Shown here piece by piece: positions 10,894 through 21,329 of a stretch of 64,000 nucleotides of DNA. The DNA comes from Hordeum vulgare subsp. vulgare. Taxonomy: Eukaryota > Streptophyta > Magnoliopsida > Poales > Poaceae. Location of the stretch: assembly GCF_904849725.1 (NCBI RefSeq), contig NC_058524.1, positions 550,811,763-550,875,762 of the forward strand, in the 5' to 3' direction. The notes beneath the pieces were generated by a model that saw only the letters and a program-made list of their open reading frames with translations, made no database searches and was not told where the DNA came from. The position numbers and the translations under genes are program-made. The first letter of the stretch is position 1. Each line of letters opens with the position of its first letter.

Positions 10894-12547
10894 TGATACT
10901 TCTCAAACGTATCTATAATTTTTGATGGTTTCATGCTGTTATCTTGTCATCTTTGGATGTTTTATGTACCTTTTATATCTTTTTTGGGACTAACTTATTA
11001 ATTCAGTCTCAAGTGTCAGTTCCTGTTTTGTGTGTGTTTTTGGCTCTTTTCAGATCTGATTTTGGAACGGAGTCCAAACGGAATAAAATCCCCGAAATGA
11101 TTTTTTCCTAAAGGGAAGAAGATCAGGGGGTCTCTGGGCCAAGCCAGGAGGGCTACAGGGAGCCCACAAGCCCCCACTCCGCCACCAGGGGGAGGCGGCA
11201 GTGGCCAGGCTTGTGGCCTCCCTAGCGCCCCCCCCCTGACCTAGATCTTGCGCCTATATATTCCCTAAAAATCAAAAAAAATCAAGGGAGCCTCGAAAAT
11301 ACTTTTCCGCCGCCGCAAGCTTCCGTTTCCGCAAGATCTCATCTGGAGACCCTCCCCGACGCCCTGCCGGAGGGGACTTTGGAGTCGGAGGGCTTCTTCA
11401 TCATCATCATCGCCCCTCCAATGACTCGTGAGTAGTTCAGTCAGACCTACGGGTCTGTAGTTAGTAGCTAGATAGCTTCTTCCGTCTCTTGGATCTTCAA
11501 TACAAAGTTCTCCATGATCTTCATGGAGATCTATCCGATGTAATCTTCTTTGGCGGTGTGTTTGTCGAGATCCGATGAATTGTGGATTTGTGATCAAATT
11601 ATCTATGATATATATTTGAGTCTTTGCTAATTTCTTATATGCATGAGTTGATATCCTTGTAAGTCTCTCCGAGTCTTGGGTTTTGTTTGGCCAACTAGAT
11701 CTATTATTCTTGCAATGGGAGAAGTGCTTGGTTTTGGGTTCTTACCATGTGGTAACCTTTCCCAGTGACAGTAGGGGCAGCAAGGCACACATTGAGTAGT
11801 TGCCATCAAGGGTAACAAGGTGGGCTCTGTCGTTGATATGAGATTGTCCATCTACATCATGTCATCTTGCTTAAGGCGTTACTGTGTTGTTTTGGACTTA
11901 ATACACTAGATGCATGCTGGATAGTGGTCGACGTATGGAGTAATAGTAGTAGATGCAGAAAGTATCGGTCTACTTGTTTTGGACGTGATGCCTATAGATA
12001 TAATCATTGCCATAGATGACGTCACGACTTCGCGCGGTTCAATCAATTGCTCGACAGTAATTTGTTCACTCACCGTCTACATGCTTTCATGAGAGAAGCC
12101 ACTAGTAAACACTACGGCCCCCGGGTCTATTCACATCTATCGTTTACACCTCCGCTTTTACTTTGCTTTGTTACTTTGTTGCTTTCAGTTCTCACTTTGC
12201 GAACAATCTATAAGGGATTGACAACCCCTTCATAGCGTTGGGAGCAGGGTCTTTGTGTTTGTGCAGACACTTGTGATACTCCTTCACTGGACCGATACCT
12301 TGGTTCTCAAAACTGAGGGAAATACTTGCCACCACTGCGCTACATCACCCTTTCTGCTTCGAGGGAACACCAACGCAAGGCTCCAAGGCCACGGGGAAAT
12401 CCTTTGCATATTTCCCTAGGAAGTCCCTAAAAACGTAGCCGTAGCAGAAGGATTCCTGGTGCCGTTGCTGAGGATAATCAAGACAAGAACAGTCTCCCGT
12501 CAGCACATGTTTCTGGCGTCGTTGGAAGGTCTTTTGTTGCAGTAGCT
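10894..12547 (+). repeat. 3' LTR of element D
   Basis: It runs from TGATACTTCTC to GTAGCT. The last 110 bases contain two sequences resembling the primer binding site (12457-12474 and 12514-12529); see findings. The TATA box and inverted repeat match those of the 5' LTR. Confidence 0.9.
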
Positions 12548-12552
12548 AACCT

Positions 12553-13414
12553 CTATCAGGATGCTGAAAGAAGTTATCTTCCCTAGATTTGGAGTCCCTA
12601 GATATGTAATGACCAATGGTGGTTCACACTTCATTCATTGTGCTTTCCGTAAACACTTGTTAAGTACAATGTCAACAATAGAATTGTGTCTCCCTATCAC
12701 CCTCAGTCAAGTGGTCACGTAGAGCTAAGTAATAGAGAGATTAAACTGATTCTGCAAAAGACTGTCAACAGGCCTAGAAAGAATTGGCCTAAGAAGCTCG
12801 ATGATGCACTGTGGGCTTATAGAACTGCCTATAAGAATCCCATGGGCATGTCTCCGTACAAAATGGTGTACGGTAAAGCATGTCATTTACCTCTTGAGCT
12901 AGAGCATAAATCTTATTGGGCAATCAAAGAGCTCAACTTTGATTTCAAACTTGCCAGTGAGAAGAGGTTATTTGATATTAGCTCGCTTGATGAGTGGAGG
13001 ACTCAGGCATATGAGAATGCCAAGCTGTTCAAAGAGAATGTTAAGAGGTGGCATGATAAGAGGATACAAAAGCGTGAGTTCAATGTAGGTGATTATGTCT
13101 TGCTATATAACTCTCGTTTAAGATTCTTTGCAGGCAAGCTTCTCTCTAAATGGGAAGGTCCATATGTTGTTGAGGAAGTATATCGTTCTGGTGCTATCAA
13201 GATCAACAACACGGAAGGTAATTGTCCGGGAGTGGTAAATGGGCAGAGAATCAAGCATTATATCTCAGTTACTCCCATAAATGTTGAAAGCAATATTATC
13301 AATACCACAACTCCAGAAGAATACCTAAGGGATATTTATCAGCCTGTTTCAGACTCCGAAAACGAAGAGGTATGTGATTCGGTAAGAAAACAGAGTCCAA
13401 AACTTTTCAAGTAG
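12553..13414 (+). pseudogene. pol: Element A integrase, catalytic core second half and C-terminal region
   Basis: This is the continuation of the integrase broken at 5607. The second catalytic Asp is changed to Asn: MTNGGSHF (about 12609-12632) where B and F read MTDGGSHF. A one-base deletion lies near 12655. The third catalytic residue, Glu, is present in [11 protein letters not shown] (about 12715). Downstream are the conserved [22 protein letters not shown] block and a C-terminal GPY module ([19 protein letters not shown], about 13150-13205). The last 240 residues are open from 12686 to the stop at 13412. The enzyme would be inactive even without the D insertion. Confidence 0.88.
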
Positions 13415-13479
13415 GAAATTTTCTCCATTTTGGAATATTTGAAAAAATACAAAAATTGGAAGTAGTCCGAAAAGTGCGC

Positions 13480-13699
13480 GAGGAGGTGACAAGCCTGCAC
13501 GGCGCGGGCCCACCCCGTGGCCACGCCGTGAGGGCTTGTGGCCACCTCGTGTGCCTCCCGGACTCTGTTTTCGTGCAGGGTACTCCTTCTGGTCTGGAAA
13601 AAATCATTATATATACTTTCGTTTGGTCTAACCCCTGCATCATGCAGATTTCCTCAGTTTTTCGTCCCGAGTGTGTTTCCGTTGCAGATCTAGATCGCC
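13480..13699 (+). promoter_or_regulatory. Promoter-like module between integrase and third ORF of element A
   Basis: Arms GGTGACAAGCC (13484-13494) and GGCTTGTGGCCACC (13533-13546) form an inverted repeat like the one ahead of the TATA box in this element's LTR. TATATATA follows at 13608-13615. A splice-acceptor-like TTTCCGTTGCAG ends at 13687, 12 bases before the ORF3 ATG. The same arrangement is present in B (17747-17965, minus) and F (44586-44800, minus). Promoter function is inferred only from this layout. Confidence 0.5.
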
Positions 13700-14218
13700 A
13701 TGACTTCCCCAAAATCTCCAAAGGACAAGATCATTGAGAAGGTCATCAATCCCTACCTCACGGGAGTGCTGCAACACTCTCAATCTATCGAGATGCGTGA
13801 GGGGATGTTGCACATCCGTGATGTTAAGGGGCCTAAGAAGACTGGAAGCGTGGAGACGAGGCTCGAAGCAATGGAGCAACAAGTCTTCAAGTGCCAAGGG
13901 ATGGTGGAGCGTGGACTCAACGCCAACCACATGATGATCACGGAGTTCACCAACAAGCAAAGGATTGATGCCAATGATATTGGGAAGCATCTCTCCAGGC
14001 TCTATGACAGGATTGATCAACTCCAGGGCTAGATCTATGACCTGCAGAACCAAAACTATGAGTATGAGTATAGATTTAAATCAATACGGTTGGGTGCTGA
14101 TTTGAGGATTCCGGAGACTCGTTCATCTTTCCATGATGGAGCACCTATGCCTTGGAAGACGGAGGATCAAACTCATGTTGCAATAACTCCACCATCACCA
14201 CCAAAGGAAGACAACTGA
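13700..14218 (+). pseudogene. Element A third ORF (post-integrase, coiled-coil-like), one internal stop
   Basis: The frame starts MTSPKSPKDK and stays open for 110 residues to TAG at 14030-14032, then stays open in the same frame to TGA at 14216-14218, ending PPSPPKEDN. Element F has CAG where A has TAG, so the ancestral product was about 172 residues. It is charged, with heptad-like segments (VETRLEAMEQQVFKCQG; KHLSRLYDRIDQLQ) suggesting a coiled coil, and no membrane segment or signal peptide. It sits where Athila elements carry an env-like gene, but nothing here looks like an envelope protein. Function unknown. Confidence 0.65.
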
Positions 14219-15740
14219 GCATTGATATGGGCAATCCCCTTGGCTTTTGCCAAGCTTGGGGGAGTTGCCCCGGTATCGTATCACCATCACATCTTTTGCC
14301 TTTACCTTTTTTTAGTTTGTTCCTTTTCAATTTTCTTTTTCTCTAGTATTTTTAAAAGTCTTAGTGTTTTAGTCTTGAGTTTTGCTTTGTGTCACCCCCG
14401 ATGTATTCTTGCTTGTGAGCCATATAATAAAGAGTGTCTTAGTTGAAGGGTTTTGCCTCGTGCCATGATCAAAAGAGTGAGAATAGAACAAAAGCATGAA
14501 AGATCATGTAATGATCTTATGGGAAGTGATGGCTTCACATATAAAAAGAATGAGGATTGAAACTTGTTGAGGGTAGGCAAACGTAGACCTTGGTCATTGT
14601 TGCAATTAATAGGAAGTGATAAAGAAGGAGAGGTTCACATATAAATATATCATCTCTGACACCATCTATGATTGTGAACACTCACTAAACTATTACATGC
14701 CTAGAAGTAGATGTTGGACAAGGAAGACAACGTAATGAATTGTGTTTGCTTGTCTCTGAACAATGTTATATGATTAGAGATCCCTTAGCATGTGACGATT
14801 TCTTCCACCTCATATTAGCCAAAACCTCCCACACCAAGTAGAGATACTACTTGTGCATCCATAAACCTTCAAATCAGTTTTGCCATGAGTGTCCACCATA
14901 CCTACCTATGGATTGAATAAGATCCCTCAAGTAAGTTGTCATCGGTGCGAGCAATAAAAATTGCTCTCTAATATGTATGATCTACTAGTGTGTGGAAAAT
15001 AAGCTTTGTACGAACCTGTGATGAGGAAGACATAAAAGTGACAGACTGCATAATAAAGTTCTTTATCACAGGAGGCAATATAAAGTGACGTTCCTCCGCA
15101 CTAAGAGGACACGCATCCAAACCACAAAAGCGCATGACAACCTCTGCTTCCCTCTGCGAAGGGCCTATCTTGTACCTTTAGTTTTTGCCATTGAAAGAGT
15201 CATGGTGATCTTCACCAATTCCTTATTTCGCCTTTATCTTGGCTAATGTCATATGCTTGGGAAAGATCTATATTCATATGTCAACTTGGAGGTAAGTATT
15301 CGTGATTTATTATTGTTGACATTACCCTTGAGGTAAGTAGTTGGGAGGCAAAACTGTCAGCCCCTATCTTTATCTGTGTCGAGCTGAAACTTTGATCTCA
15401 GGAGTACCACGTGAGTTGTAGCAATTGTAGAGAATGAAAGAATGATGGAGTATGTGGATTTGCTTTACAAGCTCTTATTTGACTCTTTCTAATGTTGTGA
15501 TAAATTGCAATTGCTTCAATGACTAAAGGCTATCGGTTGTTACTTCTCGGTAAGGTTCTTGATCCATGCTTTACTTTGTGAAGGAATTATCACTTTAGCA
15601 TGAGAGATTATACGTCGGTATTGCTGTTCCGATCTTGATCATGATGCATGCATGTTCGTATCTTGTTTTGTCGACACCTCTCTCCCTAAACATGTGGACA
15701 TATTTATTGAGTTAGGCTTTCGCTTGAGGACAAGCGAGGT
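14219..15740 (+). other. Element A 3' internal noncoding region
   Basis: No coding frame is supported. It contains a perfect internal copy of the polypurine tract plus LTR TG (14252-14267). The block recurs reversed in F (42761-44235) and in part in B (1-90 and 17279-17330). Confidence 0.85.
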
Positions 15741-15756
15741 CTAAGCTTGGGGGAGT
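15741..15756 (+). promoter_or_regulatory. Polypurine tract of element A
   Basis: CTAAGCTTGGGGGAGT lies immediately before the 3' LTR start TGATATG. It would be the RNase H-resistant primer for plus-strand synthesis. Confidence 0.85.
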
Positions 15757-17278
15757 TGATATGTCCATTTTGCATCATGTTTTCATGTTGATATTTATCG
15801 CTTCTTTGGCTGTTATTTCACTTCATGGTACAATTCTTATGCCTTTTCTCTCTTATTTTGCAAGGTTTACATGAAGAGGGAGAATGTCGGCAACTGGAAT
15901 TCTGGCCTGAAAGTGGAGCAAAGTTGAGATACCTATTCTGCGCAACTCCAAACAACGTAAAAATCAACGAGGATTTTTTTTGCGGATTTATAAAAATACT
16001 GTGCCGAAGAAGTGCCAGAGGGGCGCCAGGGGTTGGCCACAAGCCTGCACGACGCGGCCACCCCCCAGGCTGTGCCATGAGTGCTTGTGGGCAACCTGCT
16101 GGCCCATTGGCCCCCCTGTTTTGCTATATGAAGGGTTTCGTCCAGGAAAAAAATCGAGGAGGAGATTTTTCGTGGTTTCGCCACCGCCATGAGGCGGAAC
16201 TTGAGCAGAACCAATCTAGAGCTCCGGCAGGACGATCCTGCCGGGGAAACTTCCCTCCCGGAGGGGGAAATCGTCGCCATCGTCAGCACCAACACTCCTC
16301 TCATCAGAGGGGACTCGTCACCATCAACATCTTCATCAGCACCATCTCATCTCCAAACCCTAGTTCATCACTTGTAACCAATCTCCGTCTCGTGACTCCG
16401 ATTGGTACTTGTAAGGTTGCTAGTAGTGTTGATTACTCTTTGTAGTTGATGCTAGTTGGATTACTTGGTGGAAGAGTTTATATTCAGATCCTTGATGCTA
16501 CTCATTACCTCTCTGGTCATGAATATGATTATGCTTTGTGAGTAGTTACTTTTGTTCTTAAGGACATGGGATAAGTCATGCTAATAGTAGTCATGTGAAT
16601 TTGGTATTCGTTCGATATTTTGATGTGTTGTATGTTGTTTTTCCTCTAGTGGTGTTATGTGAACGTCGACTACATAACACTTCACCGTTATTTGGGCCTA
16701 GAGGAAGGCATTGGGAAGTAGTAAGTAGATGATGGGTTGTAGAGTGACAGAAGCTTAAACCCTAGTTTATGCGTTGCTTCGCAAGGGGCTGATTTGGATC
16801 CACTAGTTTAATGATATGGTTAGACTTTGTCTTAATTCTTCTTTCGTAGTTCTCGATGCTTGCGAGAGGGGTTCATCATAAGTGGGATGCTTGTCCAAGT
16901 AAGGGCAGTACCCAAGCACTGGTCCACCCACATATCAAACTTTCAAAGTAACGAACGCGAATCATATGAACATGATGAAACTAGCATGACAGAAATTCCC
17001 GTGTGTCCTCGGGAGCGTTTTTCCTCCTATAAGACTTTGTCCAGGCTTGTCCCTTGCTAAAAAAGGGACTGGGACACTTCGCCGCACCGTTGCTACTTTT
17101 GTTACTTGTTGCTCGCTACAAATCTTCTCACCACACAATCACTTGTTACCGACAATTTCAGTGCTTGCAGATATTTACTTGCTGAAAACCACTTGTGAGA
17201 TCCTTCTGCTCCTCGTTGGGTTCGACACTCTTACTTATCGAAAGGACTACGATTGATCCCTATACTTGTGGGTCATCA
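15757..17278 (+). repeat. 3' LTR of element A
   Basis: It starts TGATATGTCC, ends GGGTCATCA, and is followed directly by the duplication GGCAA. It is about 97 percent identical by eye to the 5' copy over the first 300 bases. A 206-residue open frame inside it (15825-16445) is U3/R sequence, not a gene. Confidence 0.93.
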
Positions 17279-17329
17279 GGCAACTCCCCCAAGCTTGGCA
17301 CAAGCCAAGAGGAGTGCCCATACCTGTGT

Positions 17330-17746
17330 TTAATTGTCTTCTTTCGAAGGTGATGGTGGTGGAGTTGTCGTGTCTTTTGATTCCAAGAGGGCCATCAATC
17401 TTCGATTGATACTTTGGAGCTGTGTGATATGTTTCTCCAGCAAAACAACTTCACGGGTGAGATAAGTATTACGAACACGAGTTATTTCACATAACCTCAA
17501 GAGTTTGATCAAGGATGGAGGTAAAAGGTGGAGGTAGGGTTGAAGAAAATCCTCTTCCTCAGCTTCTTCCTTGTTGAGCACAGATTGCCCTTCGTCCGAC
17601 GCTGGATTCTCCTCCTTAGTTTTGCCCTTAGTTTCTTCCAGCAGCCCTTCCTTGGCCTCCATGACCTCCATTCTTTTCAGATCAGAATTTACTTTTTCAT
17701 AGACTTGAGGGAAATCGTTCTCCTTGACAGATTCCTCAGATGACAT
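17330..17746 (-). CDS. Element B third ORF, divergent acidic coiled-coil-like protein
   Basis: I take the start as the Met beginning MSSEESVKEND at 17746, which aligns with the ORF3 start in A and F; a longer in-frame extension to 17923 is probably leader. The product is 138 residues: a Glu/Lys-rich first half (LLEETKGKTKEENPASDEG), then a Leu-rich second half (LREVVLLEKHITQLQ-like) fit for a coiled coil. The tail PPPSPSKEDN matches the PPSPPKEDN tail of element A. Between start and tail there is little resemblance to A or F. The ORF is intact although the pol ahead of it is broken. Function unknown. Confidence 0.6.
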   Translation of the reverse strand: MSSEESVKENDFPQVYEKVNSDLKRMEVMEAKEGLLEETKGKTKEENPASDEGQSVLNKEEAEEEDFLQPYLHLLPPSLIKLLRLCEITRVRNTYLTREVVLLEKHITQLQSINRRLMALLESKDTTTPPPSPSKEDN

Positions 17747-17965
17747 CCTTGCCCTAAATATGCGGCGGAAACAGGCTCGAAACGAAAACAGAGGATATTT
17801 GCACGATATGAGGGTCAGACCTTCCGGGAGAATATATAATGATTTTTTCCCGGCCAAAAGGAGTATTCCACCAGAAAACTGAGTCTGGGAGACACACGAG
17901 GTGCTCACAAGCCACCCAGGCATGGCTAGGGGGGCAGGTCGCGCCTGGCAGGCTTGTCGCCTCCT
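17747..17965 (-). promoter_or_regulatory. Promoter-like module ahead of element B third ORF
   Basis: On the minus strand an inverted repeat (arms about 17951-17964 and 17901-17913, AGGCTTGTC / CACAAGCC core) is followed by TATATATTCTCCC at about 17828-17840 and then the ORF3 ATG at 17746. The TATA segment resembles TATATATTCCC in the Sabrina-like LTRs. The module is conserved in A and F although the ORFs after it differ. Confidence 0.5.
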
Positions 17966-18034
17966 CGTGCGCTTTTCGGACTACTTTAATTTTTTCTATT
18001 TTTCTAAAAAATCCATAACAGAGAAAAATTGCTA

Positions 18035-19226
18035 CTAGAAAAGTTTTGGAGTCGGTTTACTTACCGAATCACATACCTCTTCGTTTTTGGAGTCTGAAAC
18101 AGGCTGATAATTATCCCTTATGTACTCCTCCGGAGTTTTGATATTAATAATATTGCTTTCAACATTTATGGGAGTACGTGAGATATAATGCTTGATTCTT
18201 TGCCAATTTACAACTCTCGGAAAGTTCCCTTTCGTGTGGTTGATTTTGATGGCACCGGAACGATACACTTCTTCGACAATGTAAGGACCATCCCATTTAG
18301 AGAGAAGCTTGCCTGCAAAAAATCTTAAACGCGAGTTGTATAGCAAGACAAAATCACCTACGTTGAACTCATGTTTTTGTATCCTTTTATCATGCCACCT
18401 CTTAACTTTTTCTTTAAACAACTTGGCATTTTCATATGCCTGAGTTCTCCATTCATCAAGTGAGCTAATATCAAATAACCTCTTCTCACCAGCAAGTTTG
18501 AAATCAAAGTTGAGCTCTTTGATTGCCCAATAAGCCTTATGCTCTAGCTCAAGAGGTAAATGACATGCTTTACCGTAAACTATTTTGTACGGAGACATGC
18601 CCATGGGATTCTTATAAGCAGTTTTATAAGCCCATAGTGCATCATCAAGCTTCTTAGACCAATTCTTTCTAGGCCTATTAACAGTCTTTTGCAGATTTAG
18701 TTTAATTTCTCTATTACTTACCTCTACTTGACCACTGGACTGAGGATGATAGGGAGATGCAATTATGTGGTTGACATCATACTTAGCAAGCGTTTTATGG
18801 AAAGCACCATGAATAAAATGTGAACCACCATCAGTCATTAAATATCTAGGGACTCCAAATCTAGGGAAAATAATTTATTTAAGCATCCTAATAGAGGTGT
18901 TGTGATCAACACTACTAGTTGGGATAGCTTCTACCCACTTAGGAACGTAATCAACAGCAACTAGAATATGAGTATACCCGTTAGACTTTGGAAAAGGTCC
19001 CATATAATCAAAACCCCAAACATCAAATGGTTCAATGACAAGTGAATAATTCATAGGCATTTCCTGACGTTTACTGATATTACCTATTCTTTGACATTCA
19101 TCAAAAGACAAAGACAAACTTACGGGCATCCTTGAAGAGAGTAGGCCAATAAAAGCCGGATTGCAATACCTTGTGTGCACTTCTATCTCCCGCATGGTGT
19201 CCTCCATAAGCCTCGGAGTGACACTT
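18035..19226 (-). pseudogene. pol: Element B integrase (broken)
   Basis: The zinc-finger region, first Asp (GFDYMGP, about 19000), second Asp (MTDGGSHF at 18838-18815) and Glu ([12 protein letters not shown], about 18720) are all present, with the GPY module ([19 protein letters not shown]) near 18270. The last 267 residues (18838-18035) are uninterrupted. Lesions: TAG at 19229-19227 where element A has CAG (5274-5276), a frameshift within the zinc region near 19110, and TAA at about 18874 where F reads GAG. Confidence 0.87.
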
Positions 19227-21329
19227 CTATAGGATCTGTCCCTGTTCATGCTCAGGTACACAACGTCTAATAACACCATCTACTCCTTCTTTATAAAGGT
19301 GAGGATCATCCCAAAAGTAATGTCTGAAACCAAAGAAGAATTTCTTATTTTGTCGGTATGTGAAACTAGGTGGTATAAATTTAGCAACAATATAATTTGC
19401 ATAATCAGCATACCAAGGTGTACTATGTGAAGCATTGATGACATTCAATTGCTCATCAGGAAAGCTATCGTCAATAGGTTGTGGGTCATCAAGAACATTC
19501 TCCAACCTAGACAAGTTATCTGCTACGGGGTTCTCAACACCCTTCCTATCAACAACATGCAAATCAAATTCTTGTAGCGAGAGAACCCATCTGATAAGTC
19601 TAGGTTTAGCATCTTTCTTTTCCATGAGATACTTAATTGCAGCATGATGAGTGTGAATAGTAACCTTGGAATCAACAATATAAGATCTGAACTTTTCACA
19701 TGCAAACATGACTGCTAAAAATTCCTTTTCAGTAGTAGCATAGTTTCTTTGGGCACTGTCTAGAGTTTTACTATAATAATGAATAACATTCAATTTCTTA
19801 TCAACTCTTTTTCCCAGAACAACACCAACAGCATAATCACTAGCATCATACATAATTTCAAAAGGTAGGTTCCAATCAGGTGGTTGAACAATAGGTGCAG
19901 TTATCAAGGCCTTCTTAAGTATTTCAAATGCTTCCTCAGAATCATCATCAAAAACAAAAGGAATATCTTTTTGCAAGAGATTGATAAGAGGCCTAGAAAT
20001 CTTAGAGAAGTCTTTAATGAACCTTCTATAGAAACCAGCATGACCAAGGAAACTTCTTATACCTTTATTGTGTGTGGGGCATGGCATTTCCTCGATCGCA
20101 TCAACTTTAGCCTTATCGACTTCAATACCTCTTTCAGAAATTTTATGTCCTAAGAGGATGCCTTCATTAACCATAAAGTGGCACTTCTCCTAATTCAAGA
20201 CAAGGTTGGTATCTTTACATCTCTGCAAAACTCGATCAAGGTTGCTCAGGCAATCATCAAAAGAAGACCCATAAACGGAGAAATCATCCATGAAAACCTC
20301 AACAATCTTTTCATAAAAGTCAGAGAATATAGCCATCATACATCTTGGAAAGGTAGGAGGTGCATTACATAAGCCAAAAGGCATACGTCTATAAGCAAAG
20401 GTACCGAAAGGGAAGGTAAAAGTGGTTTTCTCCTGATCAGATTGTGCAACAGGTATTTGGGAGAAACCAAAATAACCATCTAGAAAGCAGAAGTGTGTGT
20501 GTTTAGACAATCTTTCTAGCATTTGGTCAATAAAAGGCAAAGGATAATGATCTTTCCTAGTGGCTTTATTCAATTTCCTAAAATCAATTACCATCCTATA
20601 GCCAGTAACAATTCTGTGTGGGATCAATTCATCTTTATCATTAGGGACAACGGTAATACCTCCCTTCTTAGGGACGCAATGCACCGGACTTACCCAATCA
20701 CTATGAGCAATAGGATAGATAATACCTGCTTCCAGGAGCTTTAGTATTTCTTTTCTTACTACCTCATTCATCTTAGGATTTAATCTCCGTTGATGATTGA
20801 CAACTGGTTTGGAATAAGGATCGGTTTTAATTTTATTCTGGCATAGAGTGGGACTAATGCCCTTAAGATCATCAACAGTATATCCAATAGCAGCGCGGTG
20901 CTTCCTCAGAGTTTTCGATAATTTCTTTTCTTCATGCTCTGAAAGGCTAGCACTAATAATAACAGGATATATCTCTCTTTCATCAAGATAAGCATACTTA
21001 AGAGTATCAGGTAACTGTTTAAGGTCAAACATAGGATCACCCTTTGGTGGGGGTGGATCTCCAAGCAGTTCAACATGCAAATTATTCTTAAGGATAGGAT
21101 GTTGTTCAAAGATAACTCTGTCTATCTCATTCCTTTCATCCATATGCATATCATTTTCATGCTCAAGGAAGTATTGCTCTAAAGGATCAGTAGGAGGCAC
21201 ATCAATAGAAGCTAGGGCAATAATATCATACTTACTAGACAATTGGTTTTCATGAGGTTGTCTACCAAACTTGGAGAAATTGAATTCTTGTGGCACACCT
21301 TCAAAGCCAACAGTGACAGTTTGCTTCAC
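19227..21329 (-). pseudogene. pol: Element B reverse transcriptase and RNase H
   Basis: One frame covers the end of protease, RT and RNase H, broken by a single TAG at 20189-20187 where element A has TGG. RT motifs: LLEAGIIYPIAHSDWVSPV, FRKLNKATRKDHYPLPFIDQ, FLDGYFGFSQ and the catalytic FMDDFSVYG (about 20275-20250). RNase H begins at YDASDYAVG with TTEKEFLAV, and ends in [17 protein letters not shown], typical of Athila. This is the best preserved RT in the window and was used as the reference for reading lesions in A. Confidence 0.9.

Larger units (their letters stand above)
5608..12547 (+). mobile_element. Element D: Sabrina-like non-autonomous LTR retrotransposon inside element A
   Basis: The LTRs are 5608-7217 and 10894-12547, with a primer site at 7228-7245 and a polypurine tract at 10879-10893. 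The 3.7 kb interior has no gag, protease, RT or integrase, only one intact ORF of unrelated sequence (7480-8229). Flanking and noncoding sequence is closely similar to elements H, G and K, two of which (H, G) have gag-protease at that position. The LTR contains GCAAGCTTCCGTTTCCGC (11315-11332), which I recall as the primer sequence used for the barley Sabrina LTR. The 3' LTR ends GTAGCT instead of GTAGCA. Confidence 0.9.
91..17278 (+). mobile_element. Element A: Athila-type Ty3/gypsy LTR retrotransposon (WHAM-like), split by element D
   Basis: The element has two LTRs of about 1.52 kb (91-1615 and 15757-17278), a tRNA-Asp type primer site, gag, protease, reverse transcriptase, RNase H and integrase, a third ORF and a polypurine tract. 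It is flanked by the perfect duplication GGCAA (86-90 and 17279-17283), so both ends are certain. Gag, DVGAS-type protease and pol are in Athila order. Over the first 300 bases I count about 10 LTR differences by eye, roughly 3 percent, which suggests an insertion on the order of a million years old. The coding region has stops and deletions, and 6.9 kb of element D sits in its integrase. The name WHAM-like comes from memory of the LTR start and is tentative. Confidence 0.93.

Noticed and set aside
15825..16445. 206-residue open frame
   Set aside because: It lies wholly inside the A 3' LTR and is broken in the 5' LTR copy; no domain is visible.
17279..17300. A 3' LTR boundary of element B at its polypurine-like sequence
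   Set aside because: The CAACTCCCCCAAGCTT here is the internal copy; the GGCAA duplication shows that the adjoining LTR belongs to A.
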